Shown here: positions 35,869 through 45,465 of the stretch, piece by piece
How the letters are laid out: every line of letters starts with the position of its first letter
Position numbering within the stretch: the stretch's first letter is position 1
Origin: Mycobacterium saskatchewanense
Lineage (GTDB): Bacteria > Actinomycetota > Actinomycetes > Mycobacteriales > Mycobacteriaceae
NCBI RefSeq assembly: GCF_010729105.1
Contig: NZ_AP022573.1
Location: 5,766,001-5,830,000 of the forward strand
Direction: 5' to 3'
DNA length: 64,000 nt
Translations under genes and position numbers: made by a program
Notes under the pieces: generated by a model
The model's database searches: none
Seen by the model: the letters and a program-made list of their open reading frames with translations, nothing else
What the model was told of the DNA's origin: nothing

Positions 35869-36141
35869 ATGTGCCGGAACATCACCGAGCTGCGCGGTCT
35901 CCAGCCGCCCGCCACGCCCGAGGAGATCGCTGCGGCGGCGCGCCAGTACGTCCGTAAGGTCAGCGGGATCAGCCACCCGTCGGCGGCCAGCGCCGAGGCG
36001 TTCGAGGTTGCCGTCGCCGACGTGACGGCGACGACCACCCGCCTGCTGGCGGCCCTCGCCCCGCGCCGTCAGCCGCCGAAGACGGTCCCGCCGTTGCGCC
36101 GCCCCGAGGTGGTCGCCCGGCTCGCGCGCGGCGCCAAATGA
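35869..36141 (+). CDS. DUF2277 protein
   Basis: A 90-residue protein starting MCRNITELRGLQPPATPEE, the signature of DUF2277, followed by AAARQYVRKVSGISHPS. It is cytosolic and helical. Its stop overlaps the DUF1802 start by four bases (ATGA), so the two are coupled. Function of the family is unknown. It marks the return to backbone after the island. Confidence 0.85.
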   Translation: MCRNITELRGLQPPATPEEIAAAARQYVRKVSGISHPSAASAEAFEVAVADVTATTTRLLAALAPRRQPPKTVPPLRRPEVVARLARGAK

Positions 36142-36698
36142 CGCTCACCGCAACGGCGCCCGCGCTCAAGGAGTGGAGCGCCGTCGTGCGTGCGCTGCTC
36201 GACGGCCGGCAGCGGGTGCTGCTGCGCAAGGGCGGCATCGGGGAGAAGCGGTTCGAAGTGGCCGCGAACGAGTTCCTGCTGTTCCCGACCGTCGCGCACA
36301 GCCACGCCGAGCGCGTCCGGCCCGAGCACCGCGAGCTGCTCGACCCGGCGTCCGCCGACTGCACCGACGATCACCTGGTGGTGCGGGCAGCCGCGAAAGT
36401 CGTTGCGGCGCTTCCCGTCGACCGGCCCGAGGGGCTCGAGGCGATCGCGGACCTGCACATCTGGACGCCCGAGTCGGTGCGCGCGGACCGGCTCGACTTC
36501 CGGCCCAAGCACAAGCTGGCCGTGCTGGTGGTGTCGGCGATGCCGCTCCTCGAGCCGGTGCACCTGCCCCGCGAACCGGAGTACGGGGGCTGCAAGAGCT
36601 GGGTCCAGCTGCCGGTGCGGCCGGCGCTGGGGGAGCCGGTGCACGACGAGGCGACGCTAGCGGAGGTCGCCGCCCGGGTCCGCGACGCGGTCGGTTGA
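36138..36698 (+). CDS. DUF1802 protein
   Basis: A 186-residue protein matching the DUF1802 pattern: LKEWSAVVRALLDGRQRVLLRKGGIGE, FEVAANEFLLFPTVAHSHAERV and FRPKHKLAVLVV. Proteins of this group sometimes accompany nucleic-acid enzymes, but no activity is established. It is coupled to DUF2277 and its last 42 bases overlap the convergent hydrolase gene, an unusually long tail-to-tail overlap. Confidence 0.8.
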   Translation: MTLTATAPALKEWSAVVRALLDGRQRVLLRKGGIGEKRFEVAANEFLLFPTVAHSHAERVRPEHRELLDPASADCTDDHLVVRAAAKVVAALPVDRPEGLEAIADLHIWTPESVRADRLDFRPKHKLAVLVVSAMPLLEPVHLPREPEYGGCKSWVQLPVRPALGEPVHDEATLAEVAARVRDAVG

Positions 36699-38360
36699 CA
36701 GGTCGGCGGGGCCCACGGGGAGCAGCAGCCGGGATCGGCCGTAGCTCACGGTGTGGGTGGCCGGCTTGGACTGCCGGCCGGTCAGGACCGGCTCGCCGGT
36801 GCCGAGGTTGCGCGCGTAGCGGGGAAACCAGCTGCCGGCGATCAGCAGGCGGATGCGCGATCCGGCGCGGAAGCGGTGGGCGATGGCGTCGAGCTCCAGC
36901 CGCACGGTCCCGGTCGCGCCGGCGAGCCGCTGGTAGCCGTCGCTGACGTTGCGCGACCGGCCCTTGCTTCCGACCTCGCTGACGCGGACGAACAGGTCGA
37001 CGTGGGGATTGTCGGAACCATGGGCCAGTTCGACGACCGGGCTGCCGTACACGCACAGATCTCGGGTCAGGGTCGCGCTGGTGAACGCCAGTACGTCGTC
37101 GCGCGAGGCGAGCCGGCTGTCGTCGCGGTAACCGCTGTTCGTGGACAGCAACGGGCCGCCCACGGTGGGGGTGGGGTCGGCGGGGTCGTAGCGAAAGGTG
37201 GCCGGTGCCACGCCCTTCAACGCGGTCGGCGGGGTCTCGTCCAGATACCGTCCGGGTCGCAGGTACAGCGCGTGCTCGGTGGTGACGGGCGGCCAGTCGG
37301 CCACGGTGCGCCATCCCTGGCCGGTGACGTACACACGGACCCGGCCGGGCCGGCGCAACGGCGCTTCGCAAAGGTGCGCGTCGAGCCAATCCAGTGATTC
37401 GCGGGCGCTGGTGCCCAACCCCTTGGTGAGCAGCTGGGTGTGCGTCCAGGGACCGATGGTGAGTGCGACGTCGACACCGCGGCCGCGCAGATGCGCGTAC
37501 TGCTGCAGGGTCTGCCCCAGAAAGAGGTCCTGCCAGCCGCCCACCAGCAGGACGGGCACCCGCACGCGGTCCAGGGCGTCGTTGAACCGCAACGCATCCC
37601 AGAACGGATCACTGGTGTCGGGGTGCTCGAGCCAAGATTCGAACCATGGTGCGCCGTGCCCGAGCAATGCCCGCGCGGCGTCGCCCAGCGGCAGCTCCCG
37701 GGCGGCCCGCGAGACGGCGCGGCGCGACTGCAACTGGCGCAGCGCGACGCGGAACCGCACGGGGTCCTCCTGGTGGGCCACCATGTCGCTCCAGCCTAAG
37801 AAGTCGTTGACGGTGAACGCGCCTGTGCCCCAGGTCGAGGCGCTGAAGTCGTGCGGCCCGGCGGTGATGACGGCCGCGGCCAGCTCCGGCGGCGGATCGC
37901 TGAGCAACGCCCACTGCGTGAAGCCGAGATACGACACCCCGACCGTCGCGAACCGCCCGGTGAACCAGGTTTGCTTGCGGAGCCAGACCACGGTGTCGGC
38001 GGCGTCGGCGGCCTCGTGGACCATGGGCTCGAAGGTCCCGCCGGACCCGAAGGTGCCCCGCACGCTCTGCAGCACGACGTGGTAGCCGCGGGCCGCGTAC
38101 AGCCGGGCGAACACCAACGAGAACGGGAACGCGCGACCATAGGGTCCCCGAACCAGCACCGTCCCGGCCGGGGTGGGGGTGAGCGGCGCGTAGTGGTCTG
38201 CCACCAGGTGGATCCCGTCACGCATCGGCACGTGCACGCGGTGGACGGTGTAATCGGAGGTGGCCGGCGGCAGCCCCAGCAGCCGGCCCAGGGTCTTGCC
38301 GCCGAACTGCTTCACCGAACTCATCTCCGGCACCGCGGGCCGGGCTGACGTCGTACTCAC
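36657..38360 (-). CDS. CocE/NonD-type hydrolase (Rv2800-like)
   Basis: A 567-residue alpha/beta hydrolase of the X-Pro dipeptidyl-peptidase/CocE group. The oxyanion region is VLVRGPYGRAF; the nucleophile elbow is VGVSYLGFTQW (Ser about 145); the catalytic Asp and His fall in VGGWQDLFLGQ and GPWTHTQ; the C-terminal jelly-roll domain (about 370-550) includes LDAIAHRFRAGSRIRLLIAGSWFPR. No signal peptide. Substrates are acyl esters or amides, not identified. Position corresponds to Rv2800, which bounds the CRISPR-Cas interval in M. tuberculosis. Confidence 0.88.
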   Translation of the reverse strand: MSTTSARPAVPEMSSVKQFGGKTLGRLLGLPPATSDYTVHRVHVPMRDGIHLVADHYAPLTPTPAGTVLVRGPYGRAFPFSLVFARLYAARGYHVVLQSVRGTFGSGGTFEPMVHEAADAADTVVWLRKQTWFTGRFATVGVSYLGFTQWALLSDPPPELAAAVITAGPHDFSASTWGTGAFTVNDFLGWSDMVAHQEDPVRFRVALRQLQSRRAVSRAARELPLGDAARALLGHGAPWFESWLEHPDTSDPFWDALRFNDALDRVRVPVLLVGGWQDLFLGQTLQQYAHLRGRGVDVALTIGPWTHTQLLTKGLGTSARESLDWLDAHLCEAPLRRPGRVRVYVTGQGWRTVADWPPVTTEHALYLRPGRYLDETPPTALKGVAPATFRYDPADPTPTVGGPLLSTNSGYRDDSRLASRDDVLAFTSATLTRDLCVYGSPVVELAHGSDNPHVDLFVRVSEVGSKGRSRNVSDGYQRLAGATGTVRLELDAIAHRFRAGSRIRLLIAGSWFPRYARNLGTGEPVLTGRQSKPATHTVSYGRSRLLLPVGPADLSTDRVADPGGDLR

Positions 38361-38387
38361 GGAGCCCAGGTTAGGACGGCGCCGCCC

Positions 38388-38978
38388 CTAGAACTTGTAG
38401 TAGGGCGCGAGGTCGTTGGCTCGCTGCAGGTTGGTGGACATGCAATCGACCTCGGGGTTGGAGTAAACGGTGGAGAAGAACAGCGCCTGCTGCAGCACCC
38501 CGTAGCTGGTCTTGAAGGCGACCATGCACGAATAAAACCAGTAGCTGTTGTGGTAGGTCGGCTTCAACACCCAGTACTGCGCGGCCCGGTGACCCTGGAT
38601 GGTCGTCTCGACGGCGTCCGCGGGCAGGGTCGCGTCGTAGGTGCGCCAGATGATGGGCTCGACGGCCATCTGGTAGTTGCCCGCGTCCAGGTGGCAGCGC
38701 AGCCCGTCCTCGTGCTCGGGCGGCGTGAACGCCAGCCCGAGCCGCTGCAGCGTGTCGAACGAGATGTCCTCGCACGCGTCGAACGGTCGCGGGTCGGTGG
38801 TGGCCACGATGGGGCTCTTCATGGTGGTCTCGATCGGTTCGGCGGTCGACCGCAATTCGACGGGCCCGGCCCCATCCGGCGCGGACGCCGCGCCCTGCCA
38901 GCCCACGGCCCCCCCGACGACAGCGGTGACCAGCGCGCCCAGCGCCCCGATCACTCGCACTCTGGCGGACATCGACAT
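38388..38978 (-). CDS. Exported DUF3558-like protein (Rv2799-like)
   Basis: About 196 residues with one N-terminal hydrophobic helix (VIGALGALVTAVVGGAVGW) and no lipobox, so it is either membrane-anchored or cleaved by signal peptidase I. The body has DACEDISFDTLQRLGL, RCHLDAGNYQMAVEP and NPEVDCMSTNLQRANDLAPYYKF, the Cys-containing pattern of DUF3558. It lies 27 bases upstream of the CocE-like gene on the same strand. Start 38978 or 38972; the second has better spacing to GGGAG. Confidence 0.75.
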   Translation of the reverse strand: MSMSARVRVIGALGALVTAVVGGAVGWQGAASAPDGAGPVELRSTAEPIETTMKSPIVATTDPRPFDACEDISFDTLQRLGLAFTPPEHEDGLRCHLDAGNYQMAVEPIIWRTYDATLPADAVETTIQGHRAAQYWVLKPTYHNSYWFYSCMVAFKTSYGVLQQALFFSTVYSNPEVDCMSTNLQRANDLAPYYKF

Positions 38979-39130
38979 CTCCCTACCCCACCCGGTCACG
39001 CCTTGGCGGTCCCTTGCCGGGAGTGTACAAGTCGCGTGCGCGCCGTCACAGGGAAACCTGAACTTGTTCTAACGAGCGGCCTTCCCCGGACCTCGGTGGG
39101 CGCCGAAATCCACCGACCGGCGCGGGTCGA

Positions 39131-39136
39131 TAGTGT
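39131..39136 (+). promoter_or_regulatory. Candidate -10 box of leaderless pptH
   Basis: TAGTGT lies 8 bases before the GTG at 39145, supporting that start over the GTG at 39133. Confidence 0.4.
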
Positions 39137-39144
39137 GGGTATTC

Positions 39145-40110
39145 GTGACGGGGCAGGAATCCACCAACGGTGCGCAGCCGACGCTGTGGGCCGTCTCCGA
39201 CCTGCACACCGGTCACCTCGGCAACAAGCCGATCACCGAGTCGCTGTACCCGTCGTCGCCGGAGGACTGGCTGATCGTCGCCGGCGACGTCGCCGAGCGC
39301 ACCGACGAGATCCGGTGGGCGCTTGACCTGCTGCGGCGGCGGTTCGCCAAGGTGATTTGGGTGCCGGGCAACCACGAGCTGTGGACCACCACCCGCGACC
39401 CGATGCAGATCTTCGGCAAGGCGCGCTACGACTACCTGGTCAACATGTGCGACGAGATGGGCATCGTCACCCCCGAGCATCCCTTCCCGGTGTGGACCGA
39501 GCGGGGCGGCCCGGCCACGATCGTGCCGATGTTCCTGCTGTACGACTACAGCTTCTTGCCCAGAGGGGCGGCCAGCAAAGCCGAGGGCCTGACCATCGCG
39601 CGGGAGCGCAACGTGGTGGCCACCGACGAGTTCCTGCTCTCCTCCGAGCCGTATCCGACCCGTGAGGCGTGGTGCCGCGAACGGCTGGCCAGCACCCGGG
39701 AGCGCCTCGAACAGCTCGACTGGATGACCCCGACCGTCCTGGTGAACCACTTTCCGCTGGTGCGCGAACCCTGTGAGGCCCTGTTCTACCCGGAGTTCTC
39801 GCTGTGGTGCGGGACCACGCGGACGGCGGATTGGCACACCCGCTACAACGCGTTGTGTTCGGTCTACGGCCATCTGCACATTCCGCGCACCACCTGGTAC
39901 GACGACGTGCGCTTCGAGGAGGTGTCGGTGGGCTACCCGCGGGAGTGGCGGCGCCGCAAGCCGTACAGCTGGCTGCGCCAAGTGCTGCCGGATCCGCAGT
40001 ACCCGGCCGGTTACCTCAACGACTTCGGCGGTCATTTCGAGATCACCGCGGAGATGCGGCTGCAGGCCACCCAGTTCCGTGAACGGCTGCGACAGCGGCA
40101 GGGACGATGA
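39145..40110 (+). CDS. pptH: Phosphopantetheinyl hydrolase, metallophosphoesterase
   Basis: PptH (Rv2795c) removes the 4'-phosphopantetheine group that PptT attaches to carrier proteins. The 321-residue protein shows the metallophosphoesterase ligands in order: AVSDLHTGH, IVAGDVAER, VPGNHELW, LVNHFPL and YGHLHIPR. Its stop overlaps the pptT start by four bases, so the opposing enzymes are translated together. The start is set by the upstream TAGTGT box. Confidence 0.92.
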   Translation: MTGQESTNGAQPTLWAVSDLHTGHLGNKPITESLYPSSPEDWLIVAGDVAERTDEIRWALDLLRRRFAKVIWVPGNHELWTTTRDPMQIFGKARYDYLVNMCDEMGIVTPEHPFPVWTERGGPATIVPMFLLYDYSFLPRGAASKAEGLTIARERNVVATDEFLLSSEPYPTREAWCRERLASTRERLEQLDWMTPTVLVNHFPLVREPCEALFYPEFSLWCGTTRTADWHTRYNALCSVYGHLHIPRTTWYDDVRFEEVSVGYPREWRRRKPYSWLRQVLPDPQYPAGYLNDFGGHFEITAEMRLQATQFRERLRQRQGR

Positions 40111-40805
40111 CGGTGCGCCCGCTCGTCTCGGCGGTGCTGCCCGAGACCCTGCTCAATTCGGCGCCCGACGCTCTGGCCTATTCGGAGCTGTATTCCGACC
40201 CGCCCGACCTGGCGCCGCTGCCCGAGGAGGAGCCGTTGGTCGCCAAGTCGGTCGCTAAGCGGCGCAACGAATTCGTCACCGTGCGGCACTGCGCCCGGGT
40301 GGCGCTGGGCGAGCTCGGACTGCCGCCCGCCCCGATCCTCAAGGGCGACAAGGGCGAACCGTGCTGGCCGGACGGCGTGGTCGGCAGCCTCACGCACTGC
40401 ACGGGTTACCGCGGAGCGGTGGTGGGCCGGGCCGCGTCGGTGCGGTCGGTGGGCATCGACGCCGAACCGCACGACGTGCTGCCGAACGGCGTGCTCGACG
40501 CGATCACCCTCGACGAGGAACGCCACGAGATTGCCGCGCTGCCCGACGGGCTGCATTGGGACCGGATCCTGTTCTGCGCCAAGGAGGCAACCTACAAGGC
40601 CTGGTTCCCGTTGACGAAGCGCTGGCTGGGTTTCGAGGATGCGCACATCGTTTTCGACATCGATCCGGGCGGGCGGGGCACCACCGGCGCGTTCGTGTCG
40701 AAGATACTGATCGATCCGGAGGCGTTGTCCGGTCCGCCGCTGACCGCGCTGCGCGGCCGCTGGTCGGTCGACCGCGGGCTGGTACTCACCGCCATCGTCC
40801 TATGA
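40107..40805 (+). CDS. pptT: 4'-phosphopantetheinyl transferase PptT
   Basis: This essential-type Sfp enzyme activates acyl and peptidyl carrier proteins used for mycolic acid, polyketide and siderophore synthesis. The 232-residue protein carries the family signatures [23 protein letters not shown] with the Mg ligands, and [19 protein letters not shown]. It corresponds to Rv2794c (227). It is coupled on both sides, with ATGA overlaps to pptH and to truB. Confidence 0.95.
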   Translation: MTVRPLVSAVLPETLLNSAPDALAYSELYSDPPDLAPLPEEEPLVAKSVAKRRNEFVTVRHCARVALGELGLPPAPILKGDKGEPCWPDGVVGSLTHCTGYRGAVVGRAASVRSVGIDAEPHDVLPNGVLDAITLDEERHEIAALPDGLHWDRILFCAKEATYKAWFPLTKRWLGFEDAHIVFDIDPGGRGTTGAFVSKILIDPEALSGPPLTALRGRWSVDRGLVLTAIVL

Positions 40806-41722
40806 GTTCCGCGCCGCCGGGCGCCGGACCGGTCGCCGGACTGGTCGTGGTCGACAAACCGGCCGGCATGACCAGTCACGACGTGGTCGCGCGGTGCCGT
40901 CGCATCTTCGGCACCCGCAAGGTGGGCCACGCCGGCACGCTCGACCCGATGGCCACCGGCGTGTTGGTGGTCGGCGTCGAGCGGGCCACCAAGATCCTCG
41001 GTTTGCTGACGGCGTCGGCCAAGTCGTATGCCGCCACCATCCGGCTGGGTCAGAGCACGTCCACCGAGGACGCGGAAGGCGAAGTCCTGCAGACCGTTTC
41101 GGCCCGGCACTTGACGAGCGAGGACATCGCGGCCGCGGTGGCCGGGCTGCGCGGCGACATCGAGCAGGTGCCGTCGGCGGTGAGCGCCATCAAGATCGGC
41201 GGCCGGCGGGCCTATCGGCTGGCGCGCGAGGGTCAGGACGTCGAGCTGAAGGCTCGTCCGGTGCGCATCGACCGGTTCGACGTGCTCGACGTCCGGTCCC
41301 ACGGCGAGTTGGTCGACGTCGATGTCGAGGTGGACTGTTCGTCCGGAACCTATATTCGCGCGCTGGCCCGCGACGTCGGCGCCGCCCTCGGCGTGGGCGG
41401 GCACCTGACCGCCTTGCGGCGCACCCGGGTCGGCCGGTTCGTCCTGGACGAGGCCCGCTCCCTGGAGGAGCTTTCGGAGCGGCCGCGGCTGACCCACACC
41501 CTGGACGAGGCGTGCCTGCTGATGTTTCCGCGCCGCGACCTCACGGGCGAGGAGGCCGAGGCCGTTGGCCACGGCCGGCCGCTGTCACCGGCGGGGATCG
41601 ACGGCATCTATGCCGCCGCCGACGCGGACGGCCGGGTGATCGCACTGCTGCGCGACGAGGGGGCGGGGACCAGGTCGGTGGTGGTGGTCCGCCCGGCGAC
41701 GATGCGGAACGGGACGTTCTGA
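40802..41722 (+). CDS. truB: tRNA pseudouridine-55 synthase
   Basis: TruB makes pseudouridine 55 in the T loop of tRNAs. The 306-residue protein has the motif [20 protein letters not shown], the catalytic Asp at about 48 in [12 protein letters not shown], and later [15 protein letters not shown] and the C-terminal PUA-like part. The final residues [12 protein letters not shown] are encoded by the first copy of a 57-bp tandem repeat that continues past the stop. Corresponds to Rv2793c. The start overlaps the pptT stop. Confidence 0.95.
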   Translation: MSSAPPGAGPVAGLVVVDKPAGMTSHDVVARCRRIFGTRKVGHAGTLDPMATGVLVVGVERATKILGLLTASAKSYAATIRLGQSTSTEDAEGEVLQTVSARHLTSEDIAAAVAGLRGDIEQVPSAVSAIKIGGRRAYRLAREGQDVELKARPVRIDRFDVLDVRSHGELVDVDVEVDCSSGTYIRALARDVGAALGVGGHLTALRRTRVGRFVLDEARSLEELSERPRLTHTLDEACLLMFPRRDLTGEEAEAVGHGRPLSPAGIDGIYAAADADGRVIALLRDEGAGTRSVVVVRPATMRNGTF

Positions 41723-41872
41723 GGAGGAGGCGGGCAATTCAGAGTCCGCCCGGCGACGATGCGGAACGGGACGTTCTGAGGAGGAGGCGGGCAATTCAGA
41801 GTCCGCCCGGCGACGATGCGGAACGGGACGTTCTGAGGAGGAGGCGGGCAATTCAGAGTCCGCCCGGCGACG
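41687..41872 (+). repeat. 57-bp VNTR: three exact copies plus 15 bases
   Basis: Exact copies at 41687-41743, 41744-41800 and 41801-41857, then a 15-base partial copy to 41872. Each holds GCCCGGCGACGATGCGGAAC and GAGGAGGAGGCGGGCAATTC, a MIRU-type layout. The truB stop is in copy one. Identical copies point to recent expansion. Confidence 0.95.
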
Positions 41873-41882
41873 CTCTAGCCCG

Positions 41883-42683
41883 TCACAGCCGGCCGAGCAG
41901 GTCGGCCTTCTTCGCGGCGAACTCCTCGTCGGAGAGGATGCCGCGCTCGTGCAACCCGGCGAGCGCCTCGATCGCCGCGACGACGGCCGTGGGATCGCTC
42001 GACGCGCCGGACGCGGGCCGCGTCGCCGGCGTCTCCGGCGCGGGTTGGGGTGCCGAGCCCGATTGGTGCTGGAACTGGTGCTGGGGGGTGGGTGCCGCCG
42101 TGGGCGTTTCCGGGACCTGCTGCGCGCCGAGCTCACGCAAACCGGCCACGCCGAAGGTGCCGAGCTGGCTGGTGAACATCACCGAGCCGTATCCGCCGCC
42201 CTGTTGCTGCTGCACCCCGCCGATCTGGTGCTCACCGGTATCGAAAACCTTTGTCACACCGTCGATCTGGATCGCCAGGCGGCGAGTGGCCGGGAAGAAC
42301 GCGTACCGCACGTTGTTCTGGGCGCCGGTCGCGCTGGGGACGCCCAGGTCACCCGGCCACCAGGCGGCTTGGGTGAAGGCGGCCGAGGACTGCGCGGCGG
42401 ACGGGGGAAACACCGTGGTGGTGGCCAGCAGCTGAACCAGCTCGTTGCACAGCGCATCGACGCGAGCCTTGAGCGCGTTGTCGAACATGTCGCCGACCAT
42501 CGTCATCCCGCCCCGCATCCATTGCCCGGACCCGCCGAGCTCAGGGATGGAGAACTGCGCCATCGTGCCGCCGCCGGCCCGGAGGGCGAACAGCATAGCC
42601 AGGACGGCGTCGCGGGAGAGCCCGTGGCGCTGGGCGATGTCGGCGACTGCGCTGGCGGCCTCGGGGGTGACCGTTGCCTGCAT
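41883..42683 (-). CDS. SHOCT-domain protein
   Basis: A 266-residue protein. Residues 1-130 are a helical region without known family ([23 protein letters not shown]); about 130-180 look beta-rich; about 180-230 form a Gln/Pro/Ala-rich linker; the last 30 residues form a SHOCT domain ([22 protein letters not shown]), a short oligomer-forming or nucleic-acid-linked helix pair. No signal peptide. It sits where M. tuberculosis has an IS1602 copy between truB and ltp1. Its stop is 10 bases from the VNTR. Confidence 0.75.
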   Translation of the reverse strand: MQATVTPEAASAVADIAQRHGLSRDAVLAMLFALRAGGGTMAQFSIPELGGSGQWMRGGMTMVGDMFDNALKARVDALCNELVQLLATTTVFPPSAAQSSAAFTQAAWWPGDLGVPSATGAQNNVRYAFFPATRRLAIQIDGVTKVFDTGEHQIGGVQQQQGGGYGSVMFTSQLGTFGVAGLRELGAQQVPETPTAAPTPQHQFQHQSGSAPQPAPETPATRPASGASSDPTAVVAAIEALAGLHERGILSDEEFAAKKADLLGRL

Positions 42684-42848
42684 GTTGTGGATCTTTCGTC
42701 GTCGGGATTGGTTCGAGCCTACGCATGCCGGGGCGGATCAGGCAGGGGACGCTCTGATCGTCCCGGAGAGGGGTTCAACCGTCAGGTCGGCGGGGCTAAG
42801 CTGCCGACTAGACGGGTGTCAAGAAACCCACGGTCCGAGAGGCGCGCT

Positions 42849-44039
42849 ATGTCCAGCAAGGTTTACGTCGTCGGTGTCGGGATGACGAAGTTCGAGAAGC
42901 CAGGCCGCCGCGAGGGGTGGGACTACCCGGACATGGCGCGGGAATCGGGCACGAATGCCCTGCGGGACGCCGGGATCGACTACCGCGACGTTCAGCAGGG
43001 TTACGTCGGCTACGTCGCCGGCGACTCGACATCGGGCCAGCGGGCGCTCTACGAGCTGGGTATGACCGGCATCCCGATCGTCAACGTCAACAACAACTGC
43101 TCGACGGGCTCCACGGCGCTCTTCCTCGCGGCCCAGGCCATCCGTGGCGGCATCGTCGACTGCGCCATCGCGCTCGGCTTCGAGAAGATGCAGCCCGGCT
43201 CGCTGGGCGGCGGCGCCCAGGACCGCGAGTCGCCGATGGGCCGGCACGTCAAGGCGATGGCCGAGATCGACGAATTCGCGATGCCCGTCGCGCCATGGAT
43301 GTTCGGCGCCGCCGGCCGCGAGCACATGAGGCAATACGGCACCACCGCGGAGCATTTCGCGAAGATCGGCTACAAGAACCACAAGCACTCGGTCAACAAT
43401 CCGTACGCGCAGTTCCAGGATTCCTACAGCCTCGACGACATCCTGGCGGCGCGGATGATCTCCGACCCGCTCACCAAGCTGCAGTGCTCGCCCACGTCGG
43501 ACGGCTCCGGCGCGGCGATCCTGGCCTCCGAAGGCTTCGTCGAAAGCCGCGGGCTGGCCGGCCAGGCGGTCGAGATCGTCGGCCAGGCGATGACGACCGA
43601 CTTCGCCTCGACCTTCGACGGCAGCGCCAAGAACCTCATCGGCTATGACATGAATGTGCAAGCGGCGCAACGGGTCTACGACCAGTCGGGGCTCGGACCG
43701 GAGGACTTCCAGGTCATCGAGCTGCACGACTGCTTCTCGGCCAACGAGCTGTTGCTCTACGAGGCCCTGGGCCTCTGCGCACCGGGCGAGGCGCCCAAGC
43801 TGATCGACAACGGCGACACCACCTACGGGGGGCGCTGGGTGGTCAACCCGTCGGGCGGCCTGATCTCCAAGGGCCACCCGCTGGGGGCGACCGGGCTGGC
43901 GCAGTGCGCCGAGCTGACCTGGCAGCTGCGCGGCACCGCCGACAAGCGCCAGGTGGAGGGCGTCACCGCCGCGCTGCAGCACAACATCGGGCTGGGCGGC
44001 GCCGCCGTCGTCACCGCTTACCAGCGCGCCGAACGCTGA
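42849..44039 (+). CDS. ltp1: Thiolase-like lipid-transfer protein Ltp1
   Basis: A 396-residue thiolase-superfamily protein of the SCP-x/Ltp type (Rv2790c). The nucleophile Cys is in [14 protein letters not shown] (about 86); the second half has the GHPLGATG motif with His (about 345) and [11 protein letters not shown]. Unlike sterol-side-chain Ltp aldolases it keeps a thiolase-like Cys, so thiolytic activity is plausible. It precedes fadE21 by 7 bases, which suggests a shared acyl-CoA pathway. Confidence 0.9.
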   Translation: MSSKVYVVGVGMTKFEKPGRREGWDYPDMARESGTNALRDAGIDYRDVQQGYVGYVAGDSTSGQRALYELGMTGIPIVNVNNNCSTGSTALFLAAQAIRGGIVDCAIALGFEKMQPGSLGGGAQDRESPMGRHVKAMAEIDEFAMPVAPWMFGAAGREHMRQYGTTAEHFAKIGYKNHKHSVNNPYAQFQDSYSLDDILAARMISDPLTKLQCSPTSDGSGAAILASEGFVESRGLAGQAVEIVGQAMTTDFASTFDGSAKNLIGYDMNVQAAQRVYDQSGLGPEDFQVIELHDCFSANELLLYEALGLCAPGEAPKLIDNGDTTYGGRWVVNPSGGLISKGHPLGATGLAQCAELTWQLRGTADKRQVEGVTAALQHNIGLGGAAVVTAYQRAER

Positions 44040-44046
44040 CGCCGCG

Positions 44047-45279
44047 ATGTTCGAATGGTCCGACACCGACCTGATGGTGCGGGACTCGGTTCGTCAGTTC
44101 GTTGACAGGGAGATCCGACCGCACCTCGACGAGCTGGAAACCGGCGCCCTGTCGCCCTACCCGATCGCCCGGAAGCTGTTCAGCCAATTCGGCCTCGACG
44201 CCATGGCCGCCGAGGCGGTCAAGAAGATGCTGGACCGGGAGCGTTCGGGTAACCGCGAAACCGACGGCGACGGGGGCGGTTTCGGTGGCGGTGGCCAGGC
44301 GTCGATGATGGCGGTCCTGGTCTCCGAGATCGCCCGCGTCAGCATCGGATTGCTGAGCACCGCGTCGGTCAGCCTCGGGTTGGGCGCGGCGACCATCATG
44401 AGCCGCGGCACGCTGGCACAGAAGGAGCGCTGGCTGCCCGACCTGATGACCCTCAAAAAGATTGCGGCATGGGCGATCACCGAGCCGGACTCCGGGTCGG
44501 ACGCCTTCGGCGGCATGAAGACCACGGTCCGGCGCGACGGTGAGGACTACATTCTCAACGGCCAGAAGACGTTCATCACGAACGGGCCCTGCGCCGACGT
44601 GCTGGTGGTGTACGCCAAGCTCGACGACGGTGACCCCTCGGTGGACCGGCGCAACCGACCGGTGCTGATCTTCGTGCTCGACTCCGGCATGCCTGGCCTG
44701 ACGCAGGGCAAGCCGTTCAAGAAGATGGGCATGATGTCCTCGCCGACGGGCGAGCTGTTCTTCGACAACGTGCGGCTGACCCCCGACCGGCTGCTGGGCG
44801 GGAACGAGCGCCACGCCAGCGGGGATGGCAGAGAGAGCGCCCGGGACAACTTCGCCGCCGAACGCATCGGCATCGCGATGATGGCGCTGGGCATCATCGA
44901 CGAATGCCACCGGCTCTGTGTGGATTACGCCAAGACGCGCACCCTGTGGGGCAAGAACATCGGGCAGTTCCAGCTGATCCAGCTGAAGCTGGCCAAGATG
45001 GAGATCGCCCGAATGAATGTGCAGAACATGGTCTTTCAGACGATCGAGCGGCAACGGGCAGGCAAACCGCTCACGCTGGCGGAAGCGTCGGCGATCAAGC
45101 TCTATTCGTCCGAGGCCGCGACCGACGTGGCGATGGACGCGGTCCAGCTCTTCGGCGGCAACGGGTACATGACCGAGTATCGCGTCGAACAACTGGCCCG
45201 CGACGCGAAGTCATTGATGATCTATGCCGGCAGCAACGAGGTCCAGGTGACCCACATCGCGAAGGGGCTGTTGAGCTAG
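44047..45279 (+). CDS. fadE21: Acyl-CoA dehydrogenase FadE21
   Basis: A 410-residue flavin enzyme introducing a double bond into acyl-CoA (Rv2789c). Conserved parts: WAITEPDSGSDAFGGMKTT, FITNGPCADVLVVYA, TRTLWGKNIGQFQLIQ and the C-terminal LFGGNGYMTEYRVEQLARD. A Gly-rich insertion (DGGGFGGGGQ) lies near residue 77. A Glu near the end of the ARDAKSLMIYAGSNEVQ segment is not where general dehydrogenases have it, so the base position should be checked. Co-transcribed with ltp1. Confidence 0.9.
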   Translation: MFEWSDTDLMVRDSVRQFVDREIRPHLDELETGALSPYPIARKLFSQFGLDAMAAEAVKKMLDRERSGNRETDGDGGGFGGGGQASMMAVLVSEIARVSIGLLSTASVSLGLGAATIMSRGTLAQKERWLPDLMTLKKIAAWAITEPDSGSDAFGGMKTTVRRDGEDYILNGQKTFITNGPCADVLVVYAKLDDGDPSVDRRNRPVLIFVLDSGMPGLTQGKPFKKMGMMSSPTGELFFDNVRLTPDRLLGGNERHASGDGRESARDNFAAERIGIAMMALGIIDECHRLCVDYAKTRTLWGKNIGQFQLIQLKLAKMEIARMNVQNMVFQTIERQRAGKPLTLAEASAIKLYSSEAATDVAMDAVQLFGGNGYMTEYRVEQLARDAKSLMIYAGSNEVQVTHIAKGLLS

Positions 45280-45290
45280 GAACCCGTTGG

Positions 45291-45374
45291 CGCCGAGCGT
45301 GAACTGAAGGCGAAAAAACGCCCCTCAAAGTCAAGTGGTTAGTGCAACAGGGTGTTCAGGCTGCACGCTCGGCG
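45291..45374. repeat. Inverted repeat and hairpin between fadE21 and sirR
   Basis: CGCCGAGCGTG at 45291-45301 pairs exactly with CACGCTCGGCG at 45364-45374. Inside it GGCG-AAAAAA-CGCC forms a small hairpin. The genes on both sides converge here, so it may stop transcription from both directions. A short tandem AGCGGCGACC follows near 45413. Confidence 0.6.
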
Positions 45375-45465
45375 ACGGGGGCGGGGGACGTGAGACGGGC
45401 TAGCCCGAATAGCGGCGACCAGCGGCGACCCGCGGCGCCCGGCTTCGCCGCGCTTGCGATCGCCG

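Noticed and set aside
41687..41872. Possible CRISPR array
   Set aside because: The three 57-bp units abut without spacers and are identical throughout, so this is a tandem repeat. No cas genes or spaced repeats were seen anywhere in the window.
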